A DNA stretch of 6,052 bases from the NCBI GenBank assembly GCA_945873675.1, contig CAMCEP010000181.1:1-6052 (forward strand). The letters are read 5' to 3'. The position numbers were made by a program, and so were the translations under genes. The notes below the pieces were generated by a model. That model had not been told where the DNA came from and ran no database searches. It was given only the letters and a program-made list of their open reading frames with translations. Numbering within the stretch: the first letter of the stretch is position 1; each line of letters opens with the position of its first letter. Shown piece by piece: positions 1 through 6,052 of the stretch. Source of the DNA: Asaia bogorensis. GTDB lineage: Bacteria > Pseudomonadota > Alphaproteobacteria > Acetobacterales > Acetobacteraceae.

Positions 1-1250
1 AGGGCGCCCTGGATCAGGATTTCGCCATCGGCGGCAATGCGGCATTCAACACCTTCCAGCAGCATGCCGACACTTTCATGCCGATTGGCCCAGGGCAGGT
101 TCACACTCACCACCGGCCCGGCTTCGGTCTGCCCATAGCCTTGCAGCACAGGCAGCCCAAGCGCGATGAAAAACGCCGCCAGGTCAGGATCAAGACGCGC
201 GCCGCCCGAGACCAAAGCGCGCAGCGCGCCACCGAAACGCGCGCGGACTTTTTCGCGCACCAGTTTTTCCAGAAGCGTGTCCTCGATGCCGCCGATCAAG
301 CCAAGCGAGGCACCGGCCATGCGCTGCTGCCCGCGCAGCAAGGCGCGGTCAAACAGCCAGCGCTTGATGGGCTTTTCCTTCTCAAGCGCGCCGAGCAGCC
401 TTGCGCGCAGCACTTCGAAAAGTCGCGGCACTGCAGTCATGATGGCCGGGCGGATTTCCGCCATTTCCTGCACCAGCCGATCCGCGCCGCGCGAATAGAC
501 CACTTCCATGCCGTAGGACGGCAGCAGAAAGCCGCCCACCGTATGTTCATAGCTATGCGATAGCGGCAGGAAGGACAGGTAAGGCTTGCGATCCAATTCC
601 AGCTTTTCCGCCAGCGCCATCACGCCATGCCGATTGGCGAGCAGCGCGCGGTGCGGCAGCATTACTCCCTTGGGCGCTCCGCCAGTGCCGGAGGTATAGA
701 TCAGGCAGGCCAAAGCCTCAGACGCGATCAGATGGGTCTCGGCTTCCAGCGCCAAGGGATCGGCTGCGGTCGCCAGCGCATCTCCCCAGAAATGGCGCGC
801 AAGCCCCTGCGCCTCGGGCGGGGTTTCGCAGCAGAGCAAGCCATCCAAGCCATGCGCCAGGGCAGCACCTTCCAGCACGCGATCCGCAAGCGCTGCGGTT
901 GAGACAATGGCAAAACGCGCCCCCGAATCGCGCAGGATATGGGCATGGTCGCTCCGCAAATTGGTGACATAGGTCGGCACGGTAATCGCGCCGATCGCCA
1001 TGATCGCCGTATCGGCAATGGGGAATTCAGGCCGGTTTTCGGAAACCAGCAGCACGCGGTCCCCCGGCGCAATGCCCTGGGCGCGCAGGAAAGCCGCCAA
1101 GGCCGCCACCTGGCCCGCGAATTCCGCCCAATTCAGGCTCTGCCACGCCTTGCCGCGCCAGAAGCGAAATAGCGGCTTGGCCGGCCATTCCCGCGCCCGC
1201 GCCAGCATCATGGCCGGCAGATTGGGCCATCCTTGATCCGTATAGGGCAT
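1..1250 (-). CDS. Long-chain acyl-CoA synthetase (AMP-binding), 3' end cut by window edge
   Basis: This gene activates a fatty or other carboxylic acid to an acyl-adenylate with ATP and then transfers it to coenzyme A. Reading leftward from the ATG at 1248-1250, the frame stays open for 416 codons to the window edge with no stop. Seen in the protein: an N-terminal 'LNWAEFAGQV' stretch (39-48) and 'GIAPGDRVLLVSENRPEF' (59-76), typical of the superfamily; the phosphate-binding loop YTSGTGGAPKG at 185-195; 'LPLSHSYEH' at 229-237; 'SGGARLDP' at 348-355; and the adenine-binding GYGQTEAG at 371-378. The order and the 'E-H/SYEH' block fit the FadD15/FAA1-like long-chain group (COG1022), usually about 600 residues, so roughly one third, including the STGD and C-terminal hinge motifs, lies outside. 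The loop has G190 where most members have T. The start is supported by a well-placed ribosome site. It is divergent from the peptidase gene. Substrate chain length cannot be told. Confidence 0.93.
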   Translation of the reverse strand, partial: MPYTDQGWPNLPAMMLARAREWPAKPLFRFWRGKAWQSLNWAEFAGQVAALAAFLRAQGIAPGDRVLLVSENRPEFPIADTAIMAIGAITVPTYVTNLRSDHAHILRDSGARFAIVSTAALADRVLEGAALAHGLDGLLCCETPPEAQGLARHFWGDALATAADPLALEAETHLIASEALACLIYTSGTGGAPKGVMLPHRALLANRHGVMALAEKLELDRKPYLSFLPLSHSYEHTVGGFLLPSYGMEVVYSRGADRLVQEMAEIRPAIMTAVPRLFEVLRARLLGALEKEKPIKRWLFDRALLRGQQRMAGASLGLIGGIEDTLLEKLVREKVRARFGGALRALVSGGARLDPDLAAFFIALGLPVLQGYGQTEAGPVVSVNLPWANRHESVGMLLEGVECRIAADGEILIQGA

Positions 1251-1253
1251 TCG

Positions 1254-1262
1254 CCTCACCTT
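1254..1262 (-). promoter_or_regulatory. Ribosome binding site of the acyl-CoA synthetase
   Basis: On the minus strand the sequence AAGGTGAGG lies three bases upstream of the ATG at 1250, with the AAGGTG core six bases away. This is a good Shine-Dalgarno match and fixes the start of the synthetase at 1250 over the internal methionines at residues 14 and 15. Confidence 0.7.
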
Positions 1263-1277
1263 CTCCCGCTTGGGCGC

Positions 1278-1305
1278 TTGGCCGCGCGCCGCTTCGGTCT
1301 ATATG
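1278..1305 (+). promoter_or_regulatory. Candidate promoter of the peptidase-kinase unit in the divergent spacer
   Basis: TTGGCC at 1278-1283 and TATATG at 1300-1305, 16 bp apart, resemble -35 and -10 boxes of a housekeeping alphaproteobacterial promoter. The TCTATATGAG patch is the only AT-rich island in the divergent region. It is nearly symmetric and could also serve as a -10 on the minus strand (TATAGA) for the acyl-CoA synthetase, although I see no convincing -35 there. Transcription would begin near 1311-1313, at or beside the in-frame GTG at 1312. The call rests on box similarity and position only. Confidence 0.35.
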
Positions 1306-3150
1306 AGAGGGGTGACCAGAAACACCATCCCCTCCCCGCTCCGCGCCCCGCTTGATGGCGGTGCCGCCGCCGCCAACCTCCCCGTTTGGGACCTTTCGGA
1401 CCTGTACAAGGCGCCGAATGACCCGGCCTTGGCCCGCGACCTTGAACGCGCCGAGGCCAATGCCCGCGCCTTCTCGGCCAGGCTTGCTGGCAAGCTGGCA
1501 GCCATTTCAGGCAATGACCTGGCGTCGGCCATCACTGAGTATGAGGCGATTGAGGAAATCCTGGGCCGCGTCATGTCCTATGCCCAGCTGGTCTTCAGCG
1601 GCGATGCGGAAGACCCGGCCAATGGGCGTTTTTATCAAACCATGCAGGAACGCGCGACCACGATCAGCAGCCATCTGATCTTCTTCACGCTGGAATTGAA
1701 CCGGCTGGAAGATGCGGTGCTGGATGGCAAATGCGCTGCCTCCCCTGCCCTCGCCCATTTCCGGCCTTGGCTGCGCGACCTTCGCGTGTTTCGCCCGCAT
1801 CAGCTTTCTGATGAGGCGGAGAAGCTGCTGCACGAGAAGGAAGTGACGGGCCGATCCGCCTGGAACCGGCTGTTTGACGAAACCATTGCCACCATGAAGG
1901 TGTCCGTGCCGCTGCCGAGTGGCGCGGAAAGCCTGACCGTGTCTGACGCGCTGAACAGGCTTTCCGATGGCGATCGCGCGGTGCGTGAGGCCGCTGCCAA
2001 AGGGGTATCCGCAGCCTTCACTGAGAAAGGCCGGTTGTTCACGCTGATCACGAATACCTTGGCGAAAGACAAGGAAATTATTGACAAGTGGCGGCGCTAC
2101 CCGCGCCCCGCTTCCGCACGCAACCGCGCCAATATGGTGGAAGATGAGGTGGTGGAGGCTTTGGTTTCCGCTGTGCGCGCCAGCTTCCCGCGCCTGTCGC
2201 ATCGCTATTACGTCATGAAGGCGAAATGGCTTGGGCTCGAAAAATTGCAGCATTGGGATCGCAATGCGCCGCTGCCCGATCAGGATGACAGCCTGATCCC
2301 CTGGCCCAAGGCTGTCTCTCAAGTGCTGGATGCCTATGGCGCCTTCAGCCCGCGCCTTGCGGAAATTGGCCGGGAGTTCTTTGACAAGCCCTGGATTGAT
2401 GCCGCACTCCGCCCCGGCAAGGCATCGGGCGCCTTCGCGCACCCCACCGTGCCTTCAGCGCATCCCTATTTGCTGGTGAATTACCACGGCAAGGCGCGGG
2501 ATGTGATGACGCTGGCGCATGAATTGGGCCATGGCGTGCATCAGGTGCTGGCGGCTGAGCAGGGCTATCTGATGTCCTCAACACCGCTGACTTTGGCTGA
2601 AACCGCCTCCGTTTTCGGTGAGATGATGACCTTCCGCGCCGTGCTGGATGCGGAAGCCGATCCGCGAAAGCGCCGCGGCCTTCTCGCCGCCAAGGTTGAG
2701 GATATGCTGAACACGGTGGTGCGCCAGATCGCCTTCTACCGGTTTGAAACTTTATTGCATGACGCGCGCGCCAAGGGTGAGCTTTCGTCAGAACAGATCG
2801 GTGAACTTTGGATGCAGGTGCAGACCGAAAGCCTGGGGCCGGCGTTTGATTTTTCGCCGGATTACAACGTTTATTGGTCCTATATCCCGCATTTCATCCA
2901 CACGCCCTTTTATGTCTATGCCTATGCCTTTGGCGATTGCCTGGTGAATGCGCTCTACGGTGTCTATCGCGATGGCGGTGTGAAGAATTTTGAGGCGAAG
3001 TATATTGAGATGCTGCGTGCCGGTGGCACGCTGCGGCATAAGGAATTGCTGGCGCCCTTCGGCCTCAATGCCGCTGACCCGGCCTTCTGGACGCGCGGGC
3101 TTGATGTGATTGCCGGCTTCATTGATGAGATCGAGCGCGCGGATGGCTGA
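1303..3150 (+). CDS. M3-family zinc oligoendopeptidase (PepF-like)
   Basis: A cytosolic metallopeptidase that cleaves short peptides internally, probably in peptide turnover. Numbering is from the ATG at 1303 (615 residues). Seen: the start of the family fold 'WDLSDLY' at 29-35; an alpha-helical N-terminal domain (about 40-200) of the M3_N type; and the catalytic domain (about 210-605). The zinc site is HELGH at 406-410 (H406, H410, catalytic E407), with the third ligand E433 in 'LAETAS'. The substrate-side segment 'HFIHTPFYVYAYAFG' spans 530-544. Length fits the pepF/M3 clade of about 600. There is no signal peptide. The start is uncertain: in-frame choices are TTG 1270, ATG 1303 and GTG 1312, none with a properly spaced Shine-Dalgarno. 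ATG 1303 was chosen because the protein before it looks non-coding; all family-conserved residues lie downstream of every choice. The stop overlaps the next gene by 8 nt, suggesting co-transcription. Confidence 0.94.
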   Translation: MRGVTRNTIPSPLRAPLDGGAAAANLPVWDLSDLYKAPNDPALARDLERAEANARAFSARLAGKLAAISGNDLASAITEYEAIEEILGRVMSYAQLVFSGDAEDPANGRFYQTMQERATTISSHLIFFTLELNRLEDAVLDGKCAASPALAHFRPWLRDLRVFRPHQLSDEAEKLLHEKEVTGRSAWNRLFDETIATMKVSVPLPSGAESLTVSDALNRLSDGDRAVREAAAKGVSAAFTEKGRLFTLITNTLAKDKEIIDKWRRYPRPASARNRANMVEDEVVEALVSAVRASFPRLSHRYYVMKAKWLGLEKLQHWDRNAPLPDQDDSLIPWPKAVSQVLDAYGAFSPRLAEIGREFFDKPWIDAALRPGKASGAFAHPTVPSAHPYLLVNYHGKARDVMTLAHELGHGVHQVLAAEQGYLMSSTPLTLAETASVFGEMMTFRAVLDAEADPRKRRGLLAAKVEDMLNTVVRQIAFYRFETLLHDARAKGELSSEQIGELWMQVQTESLGPAFDFSPDYNVYWSYIPHFIHTPFYVYAYAFGDCLVNALYGVYRDGGVKNFEAKYIEMLRAGGTLRHKELLAPFGLNAADPAFWTRGLDVIAGFIDEIERADG

Positions 3151-4519
3151 TGATCGCGAAGCCCATTCGATTTTTGGCGAAGTGCGCCGCATGGTGCGCA
3201 CTTCCGGCGCCGTCACGGGCATGGCAGCGCGCGTTGCCGGCCATAAGCTATTCGGCCTGAAATCAGACGAAAAGCATGCCGAGGATTTGAAGGCGGTGCT
3301 GGGTTCCCTCAAAGGGCCCATGATGAAGATCGCGCAATTCCTCTCTACCGTGCCGGATGCGCTGCCGCCCGAAATCGCCAAGGAATTGGCGACCCTTCAG
3401 GCCAATGCGCCGCCCATGGGCTGGCCCTTTGTGCGCCGGCGCATGATGAGCGAATTGGGCCCGGCATGGGAAAGCAAATTCAAATCTTTTGAGCGTGAGG
3501 CTGCCGCCGCTGCCTCACTCGGCCAGGTGCATCGCGCTGTGCTGCCCGATGGTCAGCGCGTGGCCTGCAAGCTGCAATACCCGGATATGGCGAGCGTGGT
3601 TGAGGCTGACCTCAGGCAGCTTAAAATCGCCATGAGCCTTTATCGCCGCATGGATAGCGCGCTTGAAAATGAGGAAGCCTATCTGGAGCTTTCCGAACGC
3701 TTGCGCGAAGAACTGGATTACCTGCGCGAAGCATCGCAGCAGCGGCTTTATGGCATTATGTTGCGTGATGTGCCGGGGGTGCGCGTGCCCGTGCCGGTGG
3801 AAGCCTTTTGCACCAAGCGCTTGCTGACCATGTCCTGGCTGGATGGCCGCGCCATTCAGGCACGCATTGATGAGGACCCGCCCGAGGAAGAACGCGCTGC
3901 CTATGCCCGCGCCCTGTTCCGCGCCTGGTATGTGCCGTTTTATCGCTATGGTGTGATCCATGGCGACCCGCATCTGGGGAATTATCAGGTGCGCTCTGAC
4001 CTGCCGGATAATGATGGTTTTGGGATCAATCTGCTCGATTTCGGCGTGGTGCGGATTTTTGACCCGCGCTTCGTGGGCGGCGTGATCATGCTGTATGAAG
4101 CCGTGCGCGATGGGGATTTCGACAAGGCGGCGGAAGCCTATCGCATTTGGGGCTTCAAGGATTTGAAGCGCGAGACAATGGAAGTGCTGAACCTTTGGGC
4201 GCGCTTCCTGTATGAACCGCTGTTGGAAGACCGCGTGCGGCCCATTCAGGAAAGTGATGATCCGCAATATGGGCGGCGCATTGCGGAAGAAGTGCATGCG
4301 GGCCTGAAGCGCACGGGGGGTGTGCGCATCCCGCGCGAATTCCCGCTGATGGATCGCGCGGCGATTGGGCTTGGTGCGGTTTTCCTGCGGCTCAATGCCA
4401 AACTAAACTGGCATCAACTATTCCAGGAATTGGTCGCTGATTTTGATGTCGCGAAAGTCGCTGAACGGCAGCAGGCGGCCTTGACCGAAGCGGGCGTGCC
4501 GCCAACGGCGACGGGCTGA
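3143..4519 (+). CDS. ABC1/AarF/UbiB-family atypical kinase-like protein
   Basis: A member of the protein-kinase-like ABC1 (ADCK/UbiB) family; known members support ubiquinone synthesis or lipid homeostasis and have ATPase rather than ordinary kinase activity. Numbering is from ATG 3143 (458 residues). Seen: the family-specific N-terminal motif as KIAQ at 62-65 (usually KxGQ), followed by 'PDALPPE'; the alanine-rich nucleotide loop AAAASLGQVH at 121-130; the ATP-binding lysine K143 in 'VACKLQYP'; E154-A-D156; 'ELDYLREA' at 190-197; the catalytic loop HGDPHLGN at 273-280; and the metal-binding DFG at 299-301. Unlike classic UbiB, no hydrophobic C-terminal membrane pair is present: the tail is hydrophilic, so this looks like the soluble AarF-type branch. 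ATG 3143 was chosen because TTG 3110 and ATG 3125 add only residues read from the peptidase end. Its start overlaps the peptidase stop by 8 nt with only a weak CGAG upstream, so translational coupling is likely. The precise role is unknown. Confidence 0.94.
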   Translation: MADDREAHSIFGEVRRMVRTSGAVTGMAARVAGHKLFGLKSDEKHAEDLKAVLGSLKGPMMKIAQFLSTVPDALPPEIAKELATLQANAPPMGWPFVRRRMMSELGPAWESKFKSFEREAAAAASLGQVHRAVLPDGQRVACKLQYPDMASVVEADLRQLKIAMSLYRRMDSALENEEAYLELSERLREELDYLREASQQRLYGIMLRDVPGVRVPVPVEAFCTKRLLTMSWLDGRAIQARIDEDPPEEERAAYARALFRAWYVPFYRYGVIHGDPHLGNYQVRSDLPDNDGFGINLLDFGVVRIFDPRFVGGVIMLYEAVRDGDFDKAAEAYRIWGFKDLKRETMEVLNLWARFLYEPLLEDRVRPIQESDDPQYGRRIAEEVHAGLKRTGGVRIPREFPLMDRAAIGLGAVFLRLNAKLNWHQLFQELVADFDVAKVAERQQAALTEAGVPPTATG

Positions 4520-4520
4520 A

Positions 4521-4549
4521 TTCACGCCACGGGAAAACTGATCTAGACT
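4521..4549 (+). promoter_or_regulatory. Candidate promoter of the receptor-dehydrogenase unit
   Basis: TTCACG at 4521-4526 and TAGACT at 4544-4549 are separated by 17 bp, each matching four of six consensus positions. Transcription would begin near 4556 and give a leader of about 38 nt ending in the strong ribosome site. The 74-bp gap after the kinase is consistent with an independent unit, and no terminator is visible between the two. Supported by box similarity only. Confidence 0.3.
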
Positions 4550-4564
4550 TCCGGAAATAAAACT

Positions 4565-4580
4565 TGGGCCGAAACGCCCA
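4565..4580 (+). other. Small hairpin in the leader of the receptor gene
   Basis: TGGGC (4565-4569) and GCCCA (4576-4580) form a perfect 5-bp stem around a CGAAAC loop. It ends four bases before the AGGAGG site. No U-run follows, so it is not an intrinsic terminator. It may simply keep the ribosome site open, stabilise the mRNA 5' end, or be chance. Confidence 0.3.
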
Positions 4581-4583
4581 TGC

Positions 4584-4589
4584 AGGAGG
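4584..4589 (+). promoter_or_regulatory. Strong Shine-Dalgarno site of the receptor gene
   Basis: AGGAGG, a perfect anti-16S match, lies four bases before ATG 4594 (slightly close, but GGAGGG shifts similarly). It decides the start at 4594 over the upstream TTG at 4564 in the same frame, and also places the signal peptide at the very N terminus, as expected for an exported protein. Confidence 0.8.
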
Positions 4590-4593
4590 GCAC

Positions 4594-4662
4594 ATGATTA
4601 GTAGACGCGGCGCGGCGCTTTTGGGCGCGGGTATTCTGGCAAGTCCTGGCATTCTGCGCGCG
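4594..4662 (+). other. Signal peptide of the receptor, possibly Tat-dependent
   Basis: Residues 1-23 show a short basic n-region with twin arginines (SRRGAAL, R4-R5), a hydrophobic core of about 15 residues (GAALLGAGILASPGIL), and a likely cut after A23 in 'ILRA-QDGYP'. The mature protein would begin at Q24. The SRR context resembles a Tat motif but lacks the common F/L-K positions, so Sec export remains possible. Confidence 0.65.
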
Positions 4663-5574
4663 CAGGATGGCTATCCAAATCGTCCGATCCGCATCCTGGT
4701 GCCTTATGCGGCCGGGGGCGGTCAGGACATTACTGCCCGGCTTATTGCTGAACCCTTGCGCGCCGCGTTGGGGCAGCCGGTTGTGGTAGAAAACCGCTCG
4801 GGCGCGGCGGGTATTATTGGCGCGCAGGCGCTCTGCCAGGCACCCGCAGATGGCTATACGCTAATGCTGGGCGGCGCTGGGGAAACCGCCATCAACCCGC
4901 ATATGTACAAGGAACGCCTGCCCTATAATCCAGCGCGCGATATGCGCGCTGTCATGGTTATGGTGAAGGTGCCGATTGTAATCATGGGTTTTCCGGGCGC
5001 GCCCTTTACCAATGTCGCGGAATTGGTCGCGGCGGCGCGGGCCAATCCGGGGAAATTCTCATACTCATCGTCGGGCATTGGTAATCCGCAGCATCTGGCG
5101 GGCGAATTGTTCAATCGCGTGGCGGGGGTGGATACGCTGCATGTGCCCTATCGCGGGTCCGGGCCGGCCGTATTGGATATCGCAGCCGGGCAGGTGCAGT
5201 TTGGCTATAATTCGCTGGCGTCAGGGCTTTCGCTGATCCGCGAAGGGCGCATCCGTGCGCTTGGCGTGACATCGCGCGAACGCATGGCGCAACTGCCGGA
5301 TGTGGGGGCGGTCGCGGAATTCGCGCCCATGGCCAATTACGAATTGGTCAATTTCTTTGGGCTTTTCGCGCCAACCGGCGTGCCGGAACCCATCATGCGC
5401 CGCCTGCATGGCATTGTGCTTTCTGCGATGCGCGAACCCACACTCCGCGCGCGCTTCGAAGAACAGGGGCTGCAGGTGCAGGGCTTCAGCCTGGAAGAAA
5501 GCCAGGCTTTCATGATTACGGAATCAGAAAAGCTTGGCCGCATCGTCACTGAGGCGAAGATCACCGCCGAATGA
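4594..5574 (+). CDS. Tripartite tricarboxylate transporter receptor (Bug/TctC family)
   Basis: A periplasmic binding protein that captures a carboxylate-containing ligand for a TctAB-type secondary transporter. The 326-residue length is normal. Seen: an N-terminal signal peptide (1-23) and family blocks in order: 'YPNRPIRILVPYAAGGGQD' (27-45), 'VVENRSGAAG' (64-73), 'DGYTLMLG' (86-93), 'KFSYSSSGIGNPQHLAGEL' (154-172), 'VPYRGSGPA' (184-192), 'DIAAGQVQFGYNS' (195-207), 'GRIRALGVTSRER' (218-230) and 'GLFAPTGVPEP' (256-266). Mature Bug proteins bind ligand through water-bridged carboxylate contacts in the first two blocks. No TctA or TctB membrane gene is visible here; many such receptors are orphans in Proteobacteria, so the permease may be elsewhere or past the right edge. 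The stop overlaps the start of a uronate-dehydrogenase-like gene, suggesting a sugar-acid ligand. The family is certain; the ligand is inferred. Confidence 0.95.
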   Translation: MISRRGAALLGAGILASPGILRAQDGYPNRPIRILVPYAAGGGQDITARLIAEPLRAALGQPVVVENRSGAAGIIGAQALCQAPADGYTLMLGGAGETAINPHMYKERLPYNPARDMRAVMVMVKVPIVIMGFPGAPFTNVAELVAAARANPGKFSYSSSGIGNPQHLAGELFNRVAGVDTLHVPYRGSGPAVLDIAAGQVQFGYNSLASGLSLIREGRIRALGVTSRERMAQLPDVGAVAEFAPMANYELVNFFGLFAPTGVPEPIMRRLHGIVLSAMREPTLRARFEEQGLQVQGFSLEESQAFMITESEKLGRIVTEAKITAE

Positions 5575-6052
5575 TGGCGCAAACAGCAACATGGCGCCGC
5601 CTGCTGATTACCGGCGCGGCGGGCGAAATTGGCAGCGTGATCCGCCCGGCCTTGCAGGACACGGCAGGCAGCATCCGGCTTTTGGACAAGCGCCCCATAC
5701 CGGATGCGGCGGGTGCTGAGGTTTTGACGGGCGATATCACCGATGCGGCGCTGATCGACGAAGCCATGGTGGGCGTGGATTGCCTGTTCCATCTGGCCGG
5801 CATCCCGCGTGAGACCGGCGGCAGCCCTGATGAAATCCTGGAGGCGAATGTCATCGGCACGCATGCGGTCTTCACCGCCGCGCGCCAGCATGGGGTGAAG
5901 CGCGTGATTTTCGCTTCCAGCAATCATGTGATTGGGTTCTATCCAGCTGAAGAACCTGTAGGCCCGGATGTGCCGCCGCGCCCAAGCGGCTTCTACGGGG
6001 CGAGCAAAGCCTATGGAGAGGCGCTGGCGCGCCTGCATGCGGATAAATTCGG
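5571..6052 (+). CDS. Uronate-dehydrogenase-like NAD-dependent SDR (epimerase/dehydratase family), 3' end cut by window edge
   Basis: An extended short-chain dehydrogenase/reductase. The closest family resemblance is to uronate dehydrogenase, which oxidises hexuronates such as galacturonate or glucuronate to aldaro-lactones with NAD+. About 160 residues are present of a usual 265-300, with no stop before the edge. Seen from the first ATG: Rossmann glycine motif GAAGEIG at 15-21, followed by 'SVIRP'; D39 after the second strand, favouring NAD over NADP; D55 in 'GDITD'; 'FHLAG' at 73-77; 'NVIGTHAVFTAAR' at 93-105; FASSNHVIGFYP at 114-125, very like the matching block of uronate dehydrogenases; and the catalytic YxxxK as Y142-K146 in YGASKAYGE. 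The serine of the catalytic set is S116 or S117. Two consecutive in-frame ATGs (5571 and 5574) overlap the receptor stop (ATGATG), with no strong Shine-Dalgarno, so translation is probably coupled. Another sugar or polyol epimerase is possible, since the C-terminal half is missing. Confidence 0.85.
   Translation, partial: MMAQTATWRRLLITGAAGEIGSVIRPALQDTAGSIRLLDKRPIPDAAGAEVLTGDITDAALIDEAMVGVDCLFHLAGIPRETGGSPDEILEANVIGTHAVFTAARQHGVKRVIFASSNHVIGFYPAEEPVGPDVPPRPSGFYGASKAYGEALARLHADKF

Noticed and set aside
78..902. Plus-strand open frames of 161, 110 and 91 codons in the left region
   Set aside because: They are antisense to the acyl-CoA synthetase, whose frame is open from 1250 to the edge with all family motifs in order. 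The plus-strand products show no domains.
1507..2442. Long minus-strand open frame (311 codons) inside the peptidase gene
   Set aside because: It lies entirely antisense to a peptidase with intact family motifs. The product is rich in H, R, Q and G with no recognisable domain, as expected from reverse reading of GC-biased codons, and no ribosome site was noted.
3110..3142. Upstream TTG (3110) and ATG (3125) as starts of the ABC1 kinase
   Set aside because: They extend into the peptidase coding end, adding residues such as MPASLMRSSAR that do not resemble the family N terminus; ATG 3143 gives the expected beginning.
3515..4297. Minus-strand open frame (260 codons) inside the ABC1 kinase gene
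   Set aside because: Same explanation: antisense shadow of a conserved coding sequence, His/Ile/Ala-rich without a known motif.
4564..4593. TTG at 4564 as start of the receptor gene
   Set aside because: It would place extra residues ahead of the signal peptide and run through the AGGAGG site; ATG 4594 is better in both respects.
4520..4593. Intrinsic terminator after the kinase gene
   Set aside because: The only hairpin here (4565-4580) is short and is followed by a Shine-Dalgarno site rather than a T-run.
5337..6038. Minus-strand open frame (233 codons) crossing the receptor end and dehydrogenase start
   Set aside because: It spans two well-supported plus-strand genes and has no family features; a shadow frame.
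1..6052. CRISPR array, tRNA/rRNA, insertion sequence, prophage or defence genes
   Set aside because: Gaps between genes are 74 bp or less, there are no spaced direct repeats or terminal inverted repeats, and every long coding frame belongs to a housekeeping or metabolic family.

Overview
The window reads as ordinary chromosomal sequence from a GC-rich alphaproteobacterium. The best guess is a Rhodospirillales/Acetobacteraceae-type organism. This rests on strong G/C bias at third codon positions, a clade-type M3 oligoendopeptidase paired with an ABC1/AarF kinase, and a Bug/TctC-type solute receptor with a Tat-like leader. The lineage is inferred from protein style only. There are no RNA genes, mobile elements, CRISPR arrays or long repeats, and coding density is near complete.

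Layout: (1) Positions 1-1250, minus strand, hold the N-terminal two thirds of a long-chain acyl-CoA synthetase (AMP-binding superfamily) that runs off the left edge. (2) A 52-bp divergent spacer (1251-1302) carries the synthetase ribosome binding site and a probable promoter for the rightward genes. (3) Positions 1303-4519, plus strand, hold a two-gene unit: a zinc oligoendopeptidase of family M3 (PepF-like), overlapping by 8 nt an ABC1/AarF/UbiB-family atypical kinase. (4) A 74-bp spacer (4520-4593) has a candidate promoter, a small hairpin and a strong Shine-Dalgarno site. (5) Positions 4594-6052, plus strand, hold a second unit: a periplasmic tripartite-tricarboxylate-transporter (Bug/TctC) receptor whose stop codon overlaps the start of a uronate-dehydrogenase-like NAD-dependent SDR enzyme cut by the right edge.

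How the genes may work together: the second unit looks like a small catabolic operon in which the receptor captures an organic or sugar acid and the SDR oxidises it. The enzyme's resemblance to uronate dehydrogenase suggests a uronic or aldonic acid as ligand, which is inference. The peptidase/kinase pair is translationally overlapped, but no shared pathway is evident. I see no clear previously undescribed system. The points most worth checking are the receptor-dehydrogenase coupling, the possible leaderless start of the peptidase, and motif variants in the kinase and the acyl-CoA synthetase.
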